The position numbers and the translations under genes are program-made. The notes under the pieces were generated by a model. That model had not been told where the DNA came from. It ran no database searches and worked only from the letters and a program-made list of their open reading frames with translations. This document shows positions 1-7,131 of a DNA stretch of 12,125 bases, in pieces; within the stretch, counting starts at the first letter, position 1; every line of letters begins with the position of its first letter. Source of the stretch: Bacillota bacterium (GTDB lineage Bacteria; Bacillota; Clostridia; Acetivibrionales; DTU013); NCBI GenBank assembly GCA_023411645.1, contig JAEYON010000039.1, positions 1 through 12,125 on the forward strand. Direction: 5' to 3'.

Positions 1-511
1 CCGTGTCCTCCGTCGTCAGTCCCAATACCTTTTTTATCTCCTGCACTCTGTTATGGATCTGACCCCTGGATATCTTATCTGTTTTTGTGGCAACCACCAG
101 ATGTCTGAGTCCACGCGCCGCAATCCATTGATACATCATTTTGTCATCTTCACTTGGCGCATGTCTGATGTCAACCAGCAGTACTGCCATTACCAACTGG
201 CGTCGGGAATTGAGATATGTCTCTATCATCTTCCCCCACTTTGCCTTCTCATCCTTTGAAACCTTGGCATAGCCATAACCGGGCAGATCGACAAGATAAA
301 GCGCCTCATCAATGTTGTAGAAATTGATCCCTCTGGTCTTTCCCGGTTCCGATGAAACTCGTGCAATACCTTTTCTGTTCAAAAGCGTATTGATAATAGT
401 GGACTTACCTACATTGGATCTGCCAACAAGAGCGATCTCCGGCATGCTTCCGGCAGGATACTGGCTCGGCTTGACAGCCGTTAATTCATATTTCGCTTTA
501 CTTAAGTTCAC
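1..511 (-). CDS. engB: EngB/YsxC GTPase, ribosome assembly, 3' end outside window (partial)
   Basis: TRAFAC-class GTPase of the EngB (YihA/YsxC) family, which is required for assembly of the large ribosomal subunit in the cytoplasm. Visible motifs: G1 P-loop GRSNVGKS (residues 30-37), the PGKTRGINFY stretch (57-66) that includes the G2 threonine, G3 DLPGYGYAKV (75-84) and G4 TKTDK (142-146). Start: GTG at 511, with AAGGAG eight bases upstream; the nearby ATG is out of frame and stops after two codons. About 170 residues are visible and the family is usually about 195-200, so roughly the last 25-30 residues lie off the left edge. It is divergent from the helicase gene. Identification is by motif and is very secure; partner genes downstream cannot be seen. 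Confidence 0.96.
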   Translation of the reverse strand, partial: MNLSKAKYELTAVKPSQYPAGSMPEIALVGRSNVGKSTIINTLLNRKGIARVSSEPGKTRGINFYNIDEALYLVDLPGYGYAKVSKDEKAKWGKMIETYLNSRRQLVMAVLLVDIRHAPSEDDKMMYQWIAARGLRHLVVATKTDKISRGQIHNRVQEIKKVLGLTTEDT

Positions 512-657
512 AGTTCATTCTCCTTGTTTCTCGTGATAATTCAGTCACTAATGCGCTATTTATTCCTGTTCCTCTTTTCATTCCCCGGCAAGTGTTATAT
601 TATTCTATTATACTAAAAAAATCAAAATTGCAAATATACTCAGGAAGGAAGCAGCAA

Positions 658-3075
658 TTGAAGAATGAACCGCCAAAAGGCATTCATCCTGAAGATGAAG
701 GGGCCGGGAGTAAAAAAACTGTTACCGTATCTATCCAGAATCTGCTGGACTATACCATGCAATCAGGCGATCTGTCAGCAGGACTCTATTCCTCCTCAAG
801 AGCGGTCGAGGGCACCAAAGGCCATACCGCCGCCAGGAAGCTCCTTCAGGACACACTTCCGGAAGGAGACATCTACGAGGCTGAGGTCCCGATCAGTTAC
901 CGATTGGAAGGAAAAAATATCGTTCTGGAAATCATCGGCCGCATAGACGGCGTGTTGAGGGATGCATCGGGCATTACCATACATGAGATTAAAACTACCA
1001 CACAGTCGCTGGACCTGATTGAACACGACAACAACCCCCTCCATTGGGCGCAGGCTAAATGCTACGGCTCAATGTTTGCATCTCTTTACGGCCTTGACTA
1101 TATTACAGTCCGGCTAACCTATTATCAATTGCATGAAAAACGTGAAAAATCCTTCATCGATATATACAGCGAAGATGCTCTGGAAGAATTCTTTATGCCG
1201 TTGGCCATGGAATTTCTATCCTGGCAAGAGATGATCCACAGTTGGTATTCTACTCGCGACAGCTCCATCCTGAAACTGGTATTCCCATACTCCGGCTACA
1301 GACTGGGACAGCGCGAAATGGTTGACAGAGTGTACAATGCGGTTGAAAATGGCGAAGTGCTTTTCGCACAAGCCCCGACCGGTACGGGGAAGACCATCGC
1401 ATCTTTGTATCCGGCTGTCAGAGCAGTTGGGGAAGGCCTCGTATCAAAGGTGTTTTATCTGACGGCAAAAACCACCACACGGTCATTGGCTGAAAAGGCA
1501 GTTTCCGATATGCGGGAAAATGGGCTGTGTATGAAGTCGCTCACCATAACGGCGAAGGAAAAAATATGCTTCGGTACACAGCACAGCTGCAATCCGGAAA
1601 GCTGCGAATATGCAGAAAATTATTTTGGCAAAATAAAAAAGGCGGTCGCGGATGCTTTAGCCGAAGATGTTCTTGATAAGCCCACTATAGAAAAATATGC
1701 TCATAAGCATAAGGTCTGCCCCTTTGAACTGACGCTAGATCTTTCTCTCTGGTGTGATGTGATAATTTGCGACTATAACTACCTTTTTGATCCCAGAGTC
1801 TTTCTGAAGCGGTTTTTCACCCGGCGCGGCAGTTACTGCTTTCTGATCGATGAAGCACACAATCTGGTTGACCGGGCAAGAGAAATGTACTCTTCGGAGC
1901 TGTCCAAACGGGACTTTTTTGAACTGAAGCGCCTTGCAAAGGTTGAACTCCCGGAGATATCCATAGCTGCCGACCAAATATACAAGTATTTTCTGAGAAC
2001 CTCCAAAGAGCTGGCCGCTGATGACAACGACGCCAAAGTCTTTTACAAAGTACGCAGAACCCGTCCTGATGAGCTGGTCGAGTATCTGAACCGATTTACT
2101 GAGGATCTGTCTAACATTTTGCCGCAAAATCCTCCGATCTCCTTCATGGATGAGCTTTTGGACATATACTATGAAAGTCTGCATTTTATAAAGATAGCAG
2201 AGTTTTATGATGAAAAATATGTTTCCTGTTATGATAAAACCTCCGGAGATTTTAAGATCAAGCTATTCTGCGTTGATCCCTCCAGGCTGCTTCGGGAGGC
2301 AATGGATAAGGGGCGCTCTTCGGTGCTGTTTTCCGCTACCCTCTCCCCAATACGCTATTTTACGGCCATGCTGAGCGGAGGAAGCGATGCGGAGGTCCTG
2401 ACCATCCCTTCTCCGTTCCCGAAGGAGAATCTTTGTGTCTATGTAGATGATACAATCTCAACAAAATACAAAACAAGGTCTTTCTCATATGACAGGATTG
2501 CCGGGGCAATATTGGAAACCGCGTCTGCAAGGATCGGCAATTATATGGTTTTCTTTCCGTCCTTTGAGTACCTCAATGAGGTCTATTACCGATTTATGGG
2601 GATCAATACAGGCATTAGAACTATCTATCAGATCCCCGGCATGTCGGAGACTGCCAGACAGGAATTTTTGCATGAGTTTGACAGCTTCGGAGAAACGAGT
2701 CTGGTTGGATTTGCGGTCATGGGCGGAGTTTTCGGCGAAGGCATCGACCTGACCGGCGATAGGCTCTCGGGTGCGATCATCGTTGGTGTAGGCCTTCCTC
2801 AGCTTTGTAATGAACGGAATATTATTAGAAGGCACTTTGACGATCAGACAGGCGCCGGGTTTGAGTATGCCTATACCTATCCCGGCATCAACCGGGTATT
2901 GCAGGCTGCTGGCCGCGTCATCCGCACAGAGGAGGACATGGGCGTGGTGGTGCTGCTGGATGAACGTTTCTCCTATCACGTCTACGAAGACCTGCTCCCA
3001 CCCGAATGGAATCCGATCGCCAGAGCCTCCGAGGGCTGCCAGCTTTCTGAGGTGCTGCAGGATTTCTGGGGATAA
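658..3075 (+). CDS. XPD/DinG-type Fe-S helicase with N-terminal PD-(D/E)XK nuclease domain
   Basis: Predicted superfamily 2, 5'-3' DNA helicase with a fused nuclease-like domain (805 aa), probably acting in DNA repair. The N-terminal region has a RecB/Cas4-like nuclease signature: GRIDG (Asp97), HEIKTTT (Glu110, Lys112) and a downstream Gln132 in HWAQAKCYG. The helicase core follows: Walker A APTGTGKT (239-246), four cysteines fitting an XPD-type 4Fe-4S domain (304, 311, 316, 354), DEAH (398-401) and motif VI QAAGRVIRTEED from about 749. The reading frame opens at GTG 592, but TTG 658 is preferred: it follows AGGAAGG by nine bases, and family homology seems to begin at VSIQNLLDY shortly after. 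A TATACT element at 609-614 could be the -10. The gene runs convergently into the ATPase-nuclease cassette, with 30 bp between stop codons. Similar fusions are familiar in Clostridia; the biological role is inferred. Confidence 0.9.
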   Translation: MKNEPPKGIHPEDEGAGSKKTVTVSIQNLLDYTMQSGDLSAGLYSSSRAVEGTKGHTAARKLLQDTLPEGDIYEAEVPISYRLEGKNIVLEIIGRIDGVLRDASGITIHEIKTTTQSLDLIEHDNNPLHWAQAKCYGSMFASLYGLDYITVRLTYYQLHEKREKSFIDIYSEDALEEFFMPLAMEFLSWQEMIHSWYSTRDSSILKLVFPYSGYRLGQREMVDRVYNAVENGEVLFAQAPTGTGKTIASLYPAVRAVGEGLVSKVFYLTAKTTTRSLAEKAVSDMRENGLCMKSLTITAKEKICFGTQHSCNPESCEYAENYFGKIKKAVADALAEDVLDKPTIEKYAHKHKVCPFELTLDLSLWCDVIICDYNYLFDPRVFLKRFFTRRGSYCFLIDEAHNLVDRAREMYSSELSKRDFFELKRLAKVELPEISIAADQIYKYFLRTSKELAADDNDAKVFYKVRRTRPDELVEYLNRFTEDLSNILPQNPPISFMDELLDIYYESLHFIKIAEFYDEKYVSCYDKTSGDFKIKLFCVDPSRLLREAMDKGRSSVLFSATLSPIRYFTAMLSGGSDAEVLTIPSPFPKENLCVYVDDTISTKYKTRSFSYDRIAGAILETASARIGNYMVFFPSFEYLNEVYYRFMGINTGIRTIYQIPGMSETARQEFLHEFDSFGETSLVGFAVMGGVFGEGIDLTGDRLSGAIIVGVGLPQLCNERNIIRRHFDDQTGAGFEYAYTYPGINRVLQAAGRVIRTEEDMGVVVLLDERFSYHVYEDLLPPEWNPIARASEGCQLSEVLQDFWG

Positions 3076-3105
3076 TAATTATACTAATAGATGATATTTG
3101 TTTTC

Positions 3106-3699
3106 TTATACTATGCTGGCTTGGTATATATCTCTAAAATGAGTATCGTAATTTTCAACAAGCACATGGCAATTTAGCCACGATAACTTTGCTTTTATGC
3201 TATCCTGCAAGTCTTTCATTATCTTTTTTTGCGGATGAGATTTTGTTGAAAAATCACCTTCGAGGAATAAGATTACCTTGATTTTATTACGGCCTGTTGA
3301 CACAAGGCTATTACTAATCATTTCAAAGTACGGCTTCAAACGATCACTGCTCTGAAATCCAGGTTTGGAATTAGCGCCACATAAACAAGCTAAAGACATC
3401 GTAACTTTTTGGACTAACTCAATGTCCAGACTGTCTCGACCTTCTGTATTGACTGTCGTGGCAGTTGTTGTTCGCTTTCGGTTGTTTGGTCTAATTCTCC
3501 ACCTATTATCATTTTCATGGCCTCTGCAATTCTTCACTTCAATCATCACAAATACATTAGTATTTTTTGCAACGAAATCAACACCCTTACCATCAGGAAG
3601 TTTTGTAAACGAATTTTTGTAGAAATTTGTTTCATCAAATTTTTCTACAGAAAAATCAATTGGAAAATCAAATTTGATTCCACTCTCAATCCAACTCAT
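3106..3699 (-). CDS. Putative PD-(D/E)XK nuclease-like effector paired with ATPase
   Basis: Protein of 197 aa that I cannot assign to a named family. Residues 22-56 look like a restriction-endonuclease-fold active site: an acidic pair FDE (Glu23), then KGVDFV (Asp41), a hydrophobic strand, and IEVKN (Glu54, Lys56). A basic tract (RPNNRKRTT) follows and could touch nucleic acid. Start ATG 3699 is chosen because AGAGG lies seven bases upstream; an ATG at 3753 would lie deep inside the ATPase gene and lacks a ribosome binding site. The start overlaps the end of the ATPase gene by 14 bases, which indicates translational coupling and a shared function. The gene is clearly more AT-rich than the helicase and xth genes flanking the cassette. 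Inference: nuclease or nuclease-fold effector of a two-gene anti-phage or anti-plasmid cassette. It could instead be a catalytically dead fold or a regulatory partner. Confidence 0.7.
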   Translation of the reverse strand: MSWIESGIKFDFPIDFSVEKFDETNFYKNSFTKLPDGKGVDFVAKNTNVFVMIEVKNCRGHENDNRWRIRPNNRKRTTTATTVNTEGRDSLDIELVQKVTMSLACLCGANSKPGFQSSDRLKPYFEMISNSLVSTGRNKIKVILFLEGDFSTKSHPQKKIMKDLQDSIKAKLSWLNCHVLVENYDTHFRDIYQASIV

Positions 3700-4759
3700 A
3701 AAACAACCTCTGTTCTCTGTCATATAGAATATTAAATTCTTCCATAATCGCATTATGGGTTAACTCTGCTAATTCTGCTTTTGATTCAAATGAAATAGAA
3801 TTATTCTGCTTGAAGAGTGATATAAATTTTACATCAATCTTTTTATCCACTATTTTTTTAGGTAGATACTCCGATATCAACGCAAAGCTTTGTTGAACAA
3901 AATAATCGTGCGTAGTTACAAATACCTGTACGCCCATATTCGCCAGAACAGCAAGCGCCTTTACAATCGGTTCAATCATTTTCGGATTCATATTTGTCTC
4001 AGGTTCATCCCAGAATAATATTGAATGCTTACTAAGACTACCTGAAAGTATAAGGTATATGATGGTTGAAAGTTTTCTAAAACCTTCTGAAACCAAGCCC
4101 ATCTCAAATTCACCCTGACCATCAACCCGCAAATAAAATTTTTTTCCTCTTTGCACGATTTGTCCTTCTATAATTTCATTAAAACTTTGCAATATTTTGT
4201 TTTGATCTGCAGTATTAGCCCCTCTTTTTAATGGTCTGTCTAATAATAAAGCTAAATCATAGTATGTCTCTTCAAATGCTATGTGATAATCATTATATAA
4301 TGATGCGAAATTTTCAGTCGCAGAAATTATTTCTTTGGGTGGAAGATATATTGGCTCAACAGATTTAACAAAGCCACGTAAATTCTGGCTTATTTCTACA
4401 TGCCTCTCCTGATTTGTACTAAAACCAAATTCTATTTTGCTATTATCATTTATATTAACATTTACGTCACTATGTCTTCTTCCTTGACCTCGCGTAACCA
4501 GTCTACCAATTTTGTCATCATCTGGTCTAAAAACGCCTTGCAATTTAGATACCAATATTTCTTCGTTCTGTTCTTTTGTTATATCACTTTTAAATTTATT
4601 AGCTTCGTTTATAGATTTTATAACAGAATAAAGAATCTTTAGAATAGCAGTTTTACCTGTGCTGTTTTCTCCACTTATCACATTAATGTTTTTAGAAAAG
4701 TTCATATCAAGTTCATCAAATAGCATAAAATTTTTTAATTTTAGTTTGCTAATATACAT
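3686..4759 (-). CDS. ABC/AAA-type ATPase (AAA_15/AAA_21-like), first gene of two-gene cassette
   Basis: Predicted cytoplasmic ATPase of 357 aa in the SMC/RecF/OLD-like group. It begins with the typical ISKLKLKNFMLFDELD strand. Walker A is GENSTGKT (30-37), the ABC-like signature region is LVSEGFRKLS (222-231), Walker B is ILFWDEPETN (Asp251, Glu252) and the H-loop is VTTHD (His284). The middle has YLPPKEI and YYDLALLLD segments that I associate with a widespread uncharacterised bacterial ATPase family. No TOPRIM domain is present, so it is not a complete OLD or GajA protein. Start: ATG 4759, nine bases after AGAGG; the GTG at 4768 abuts that site and is unlikely. It is followed by the overlapping nuclease-like gene, so the ATPase probably senses a trigger or controls that protein. 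AT-rich composition suggests horizontal acquisition. Confidence 0.88.
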   Translation of the reverse strand: MYISKLKLKNFMLFDELDMNFSKNINVISGENSTGKTAILKILYSVIKSINEANKFKSDITKEQNEEILVSKLQGVFRPDDDKIGRLVTRGQGRRHSDVNVNINDNSKIEFGFSTNQERHVEISQNLRGFVKSVEPIYLPPKEIISATENFASLYNDYHIAFEETYYDLALLLDRPLKRGANTADQNKILQSFNEIIEGQIVQRGKKFYLRVDGQGEFEMGLVSEGFRKLSTIIYLILSGSLSKHSILFWDEPETNMNPKMIEPIVKALAVLANMGVQVFVTTHDYFVQQSFALISEYLPKKIVDKKIDVKFISLFKQNNSISFESKAELAELTHNAIMEEFNILYDREQRLFYELD

Positions 4760-4785
4760 GAAACTCACCCTCTTTCGTCATAGGT

Positions 4786-4833
4786 ATTATATCAAATAAT
4801 TGGTAATCTGTATACAAATTATACAAACCAATT
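4786..4833 (-). promoter_or_regulatory. Candidate promoter and operator of the ATPase-nuclease cassette
   Basis: On the minus strand a perfect -10 TATAAT (4786-4791) preceded by TG at the extended -10 position (TGATATAAT) lies about 27 bases before the ATPase start. No good -35 is seen. Directly upstream is an inverted repeat, AATTGGT (4798-4804) and ACCAATT (4827-4833) as written on the plus strand, enclosing two direct TATACAAA copies (4811-4818, 4820-4827). The layout suits a repressor site over the promoter, but no regulator gene sits beside it. Confidence 0.5.
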
Positions 4834-4853
4834 GTATCAAATATTAGCCTAGC

Positions 4854-4966
4854 CAAGCTTGGAAGGCGCAGCTAAAATGCTGTAAGACAAGGCGGAGAGG
4901 GTTGCCAATGAGGGCGCATATTTTTATATGTAACCGATTTTGCAGCCCCCTCCAACGCAGTATTAC
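4854..4966. repeat. Hairpin repeat copy 1 (113 bp, tandem)
   Basis: First of two direct copies at a 125-bp offset; it differs from copy 2 at three of 113 positions. The left arm GCTAAAATGCTGTAA (4871-4885) is intact, but the matching outer right arm is diverged (TTACCTACTTTAGAC, 4963-4977). Two of the three differences (A to C in TGCAAA, T to C in CCCTCTCC) break base pairs that copy 2 keeps, so this copy appears to be a decaying palindrome. It starts with CAAGCTTGGA, and an inverted AAGCTTG-like sequence closes the unit at the junction with copy 2. No open reading frame. Confidence 0.85.
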
Positions 4967-4978
4967 CTACTTTAGACT

Positions 4979-5102
4979 CAAGCTTGGAAGACGCAGCTAA
5001 AATGCTGTAAGACAAGGCGGAGAGGGTTGCAAATGAGGGCGCATATTTTTATATGTAACCGATTTTGCAGCCCTCTCCAACGCAGTATTACAGCATTTTA
5101 GC
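4979..5102. repeat. Hairpin repeat copy 2, overlaps the 3' end of xth
   Basis: Second direct copy, which extends into a near-perfect long hairpin. Outer arms are GCTAAAATGCTGTAA (4996-5010) and its exact reverse complement (5088-5102). The next stem is GGAGAGGG with CCCTCTCC, then TGCAAA with TTTGCA, and the apex is CATAT-TTTT-ATATG. The outer right arm is also the last four codons plus stop of xth on the minus strand (Ala-Lys-Met-Leu-stop). The structure could act as a transcription barrier or mRNA stabiliser for xth, but there is no U run as in a simple intrinsic terminator. It looks like a MITE- or REP-type palindromic element, and I do not recognise the family. Confidence 0.85.
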
Positions 5103-5852
5103 CAGCCTGAGCTCTACCGGACAATGGTCGGAGCCATAAACCTTATCCTGTATATCCGCGCCAATTAGTCGATCCTTCAGACGGGCAGAGACACAAAAAT
5201 AGTCGATGCGCCAACCCACGTTTTTCTCACGGGCGTTGAACATATAGGACCACCAGGTATATGCATTCTCCCTGTCGGGATAAAAATAACGGAAGGTATC
5301 AATAAAACCAGCATCAAGCAGTTCAGAAAACTTGGCACGCTCCTCGTCGGAAAAACCGGCGTTTTTTCTGTTGGATGCAGGATTCTTTAAGTCGATCTCC
5401 TGATGGGCAACATTAAGATCCCCACAGACAATCACAGGCTTGATTTCATCAAGCTCTTTGAGATAGCTGCGGAAAGCATCTTCCCAAATCATCCTGTAAG
5501 GCAGCCGCACCAAATCACGTTGTGAATTGGGCGTGTATACGGTAACGAGATAATATTCATCAAACTCTAGAGTGATAACTCTTCCTTCATTGTCATGTTC
5601 CTCGATGCCAATGCCGCAGGTTGCGCTCAGAGGCCTGTTTTTTGTGAATACAGCAGTTCCTGAATAACCCTTCTTCTTAGCATAATTCCAAAACTGATCA
5701 TAACCCTCAAGTTCCAACTGCAACTGCCCTTCTGATAGTTTTATTTCCTGAAGGCAGACTATATCGGCATCCACCTCCTTGAACCACTCTAGAAATCCTT
5801 TTCCTAAGCATGCTCTCAATCCATTTACATTCCACGAAATTAACTTTATCAA
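5088..5852 (-). CDS. xth: Exodeoxyribonuclease III / AP endonuclease (ExoA/Xth family)
   Basis: Base-excision-repair enzyme that cleaves the backbone 5' to abasic sites and removes 3' blocking groups, with 3'-5' exonuclease activity. All catalytic positions of the exonuclease-endonuclease-phosphatase fold are visible: ISWNVNG (Asn8, Asn10), LQEIK (Glu36), VYTPN (Tyr106), GDLNVAH (Asp145, Asn147), WRIDYF (Asp217) and GSDHCPV (Asp242, His243). Start: TTG 5852 gives MIKLISWNVNG, matching the family's N-terminus, and lies seven bases after GGAGGGGG; an ATG at 5876 would overlap that site. The 254-residue length equals the usual 250-270. The last residues (AKML) and the stop come from the arm of a hairpin repeat. 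It lies 37 bp behind the DUF4846 gene on the same strand, so it is probably co-transcribed. Confidence 0.97.
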   Translation of the reverse strand: MIKLISWNVNGLRACLGKGFLEWFKEVDADIVCLQEIKLSEGQLQLELEGYDQFWNYAKKKGYSGTAVFTKNRPLSATCGIGIEEHDNEGRVITLEFDEYYLVTVYTPNSQRDLVRLPYRMIWEDAFRSYLKELDEIKPVIVCGDLNVAHQEIDLKNPASNRKNAGFSDEERAKFSELLDAGFIDTFRYFYPDRENAYTWWSYMFNAREKNVGWRIDYFCVSARLKDRLIGADIQDKVYGSDHCPVELRLAKML

Positions 5853-5889
5853 TGATATACCCCCTCCCTCATCCACTTAATGTTGCCGT

Positions 5890-6963
5890 TCAATCCACGA
5901 ACCGGAAAAGCTGATCCTTTGTGAATATCCATTCCGGCGTAATCAACTGCTCTCCGAAATCCGTGCTGTACCATGGGTTTCCTTGAGCATTGTTCGGGTT
6001 TTTTAATATGTGCATTTCCTGAGCGGGCATGTACCCCTGGGCTATGATAAACCTCATCTCACCGGTTTCTTCGTTTTTTGCCGCATCCAGCACAATAACG
6101 CAATGTCCCGGCGAAGCTCCCTTTAAAAACACATCTCCCGGTTGCATTTCTTCAACCTTGATATTTCTCATTTCCTTTGAAAGCGACAATGTTCCCGCAT
6201 AGGAAAACACCATATCAAGGTATTTCCTGAATCCGAAGTAATCGGTGCTGCTGCTCCCTTGTTTTACCCATTTGGCATCGTTGCCGGTGACATTGATCCT
6301 GTATCCCTGTGACCATTTGGTATAATCCGCACGAAAGCCATTAGTGAAGTTAAAATGGATCCTGTCATACTGTCCCTTAGAGTAGAGGTATTCAGCCCTG
6401 AGCCGGATGACGGAATCAGCGCATTGCTGGAGGTCGCGGCTTCCGACATCAATGTCAAGCACCGCAGCATGAACATCGACCGGCTTTATATCACCATTGT
6501 AATAGGTAACCTGCGAACCATGGGGCTTTAACGGCAGGTTTTTAAGATATTCACCAAAGGATCCCTCTGCCAGGGCAACTCTTTCAAAGCCATCAGGCAC
6601 TAAAATCCTCTCAGTGACGGTTGCACCCTTCTCATTAATTAATGAAGCCTCCGTCTCCCCATTTACCTCGATGACATCTGCAGCGTCGTCCGCCAACTGC
6701 TCCTTACCCGAATTTTCGTTAAGCTCATCGGCGTTTCCGCCGCCAAGGCCGTCATTATGCTCCGGAGCCATATCTATGCTCTTGCCTGTAATAACTGTGG
6801 CATTATCAGCTGCAGGATCTTTTGTCGTATTCCCCGGCCCCACATTTTGTACGGTATCCGGCAATATAGATATTAGTCTCTGCGCGATCTGCTCACCTTG
6901 TAAAAAAAGCACAACGGCAATTATCGCCAATATAACAATCCATATTATTCTGTTCTTTGTCAT
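5890..6963 (-). CDS. Membrane-anchored DUF4846-family protein
   Basis: Protein of 357 aa with a single N-terminal hydrophobic helix (about residues 5-22, RIIWIVILAIIAVVLFLQ), an acidic low-complexity linker, and a C-terminal domain with features I recognise as DUF4846: VPDGFERV, PLKPHGSQVTYYNG, QCADSVIRLRAEYLY, DYFGFRKYLDMVFSYAGT and PGDVFLKGASPGHCVIVLD. The PGDVF...GHCVIVLD part resembles papain-like NlpC/P60-type sequences with a Cys and a His, but a catalytic triad cannot be assigned. It is probably exposed outside the membrane; function is unknown. Start: ATG 6963 (MTKNRI) follows AAGG by four bases and GAGGG by about eleven; the ATG at 6984 has no ribosome binding site. A consensus promoter lies upstream and xth follows. 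Confidence 0.82.
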   Translation of the reverse strand: MTKNRIIWIVILAIIAVVLFLQGEQIAQRLISILPDTVQNVGPGNTTKDPAADNATVITGKSIDMAPEHNDGLGGGNADELNENSGKEQLADDAADVIEVNGETEASLINEKGATVTERILVPDGFERVALAEGSFGEYLKNLPLKPHGSQVTYYNGDIKPVDVHAAVLDIDVGSRDLQQCADSVIRLRAEYLYSKGQYDRIHFNFTNGFRADYTKWSQGYRINVTGNDAKWVKQGSSSTDYFGFRKYLDMVFSYAGTLSLSKEMRNIKVEEMQPGDVFLKGASPGHCVIVLDAAKNEETGEMRFIIAQGYMPAQEMHILKNPNNAQGNPWYSTDFGEQLITPEWIFTKDQLFRFVD

Positions 6964-7020
6964 AGAGCCTTTTTCCCTCGCCATAAGAAAGCTGATTTAA
7001 AGGTTTGAACTGTTGGAAAT

Positions 7021-7049
7021 ATTATATTGCCTGCTGTAATGAAAGTCAA
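7021..7049 (-). promoter_or_regulatory. Housekeeping promoter of DUF4846-xth
   Basis: On the minus strand: -35 TTGACT (7044-7049), a 17-bp spacer and a perfect -10 TATAAT (7021-7026). It lies about 58 bases upstream of the DUF4846 start, which leaves a leader of about 50 bases. It is close to the sigma-A consensus. Confidence 0.8.
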
Positions 7050-7064
7050 ATAACAGAATAAGTG

Positions 7065-7095
7065 TATCATGAATTAAACAAATTCATGATATAAT
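7065..7095 (+). promoter_or_regulatory. Extended -10 promoter with palindromic operator, ferredoxin gene
   Basis: Plus-strand TATAAT (7090-7095) preceded by TG at the extended -10 position; no recognisable -35. A perfect 11-bp inverted repeat, TATCATGAATT (7065-7075) and AATTCATGATA (7081-7091) with a 5-bp AAACA spacer, covers the space where RNA polymerase would bind and overlaps the -10. This is a typical place for a dimeric repressor. The regulator is not identified. Confidence 0.65.
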
Positions 7096-7131
7096 AAGGG
7101 TACTGAAAATTTATATAAGGAGAGCTGAACT

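Noticed and set aside
592..657. N-terminal extension of the helicase from GTG 592.
   Set aside because: No ribosome binding site before it; the segment contains promoter-like TATACT and the Shine-Dalgarno for TTG 658.
3076..3105. Terminator between the convergent helicase and cassette genes.
   Set aside because: The 30-bp AT-rich gap has no inverted repeat followed by a T run on either strand.
3700..3753. Longer start (ATG 3753) for the nuclease-like gene.
   Set aside because: It would overlap the ATPase gene by 68 bases without a ribosome binding site, while ATG 3699 has a well-spaced AGAGG.
4854..5102. Possible CRISPR array because of the repeated units.
   Set aside because: Only two 113-bp units separated by 12 bp, each an internal palindrome; no short repeats with unique spacers and no cas genes.
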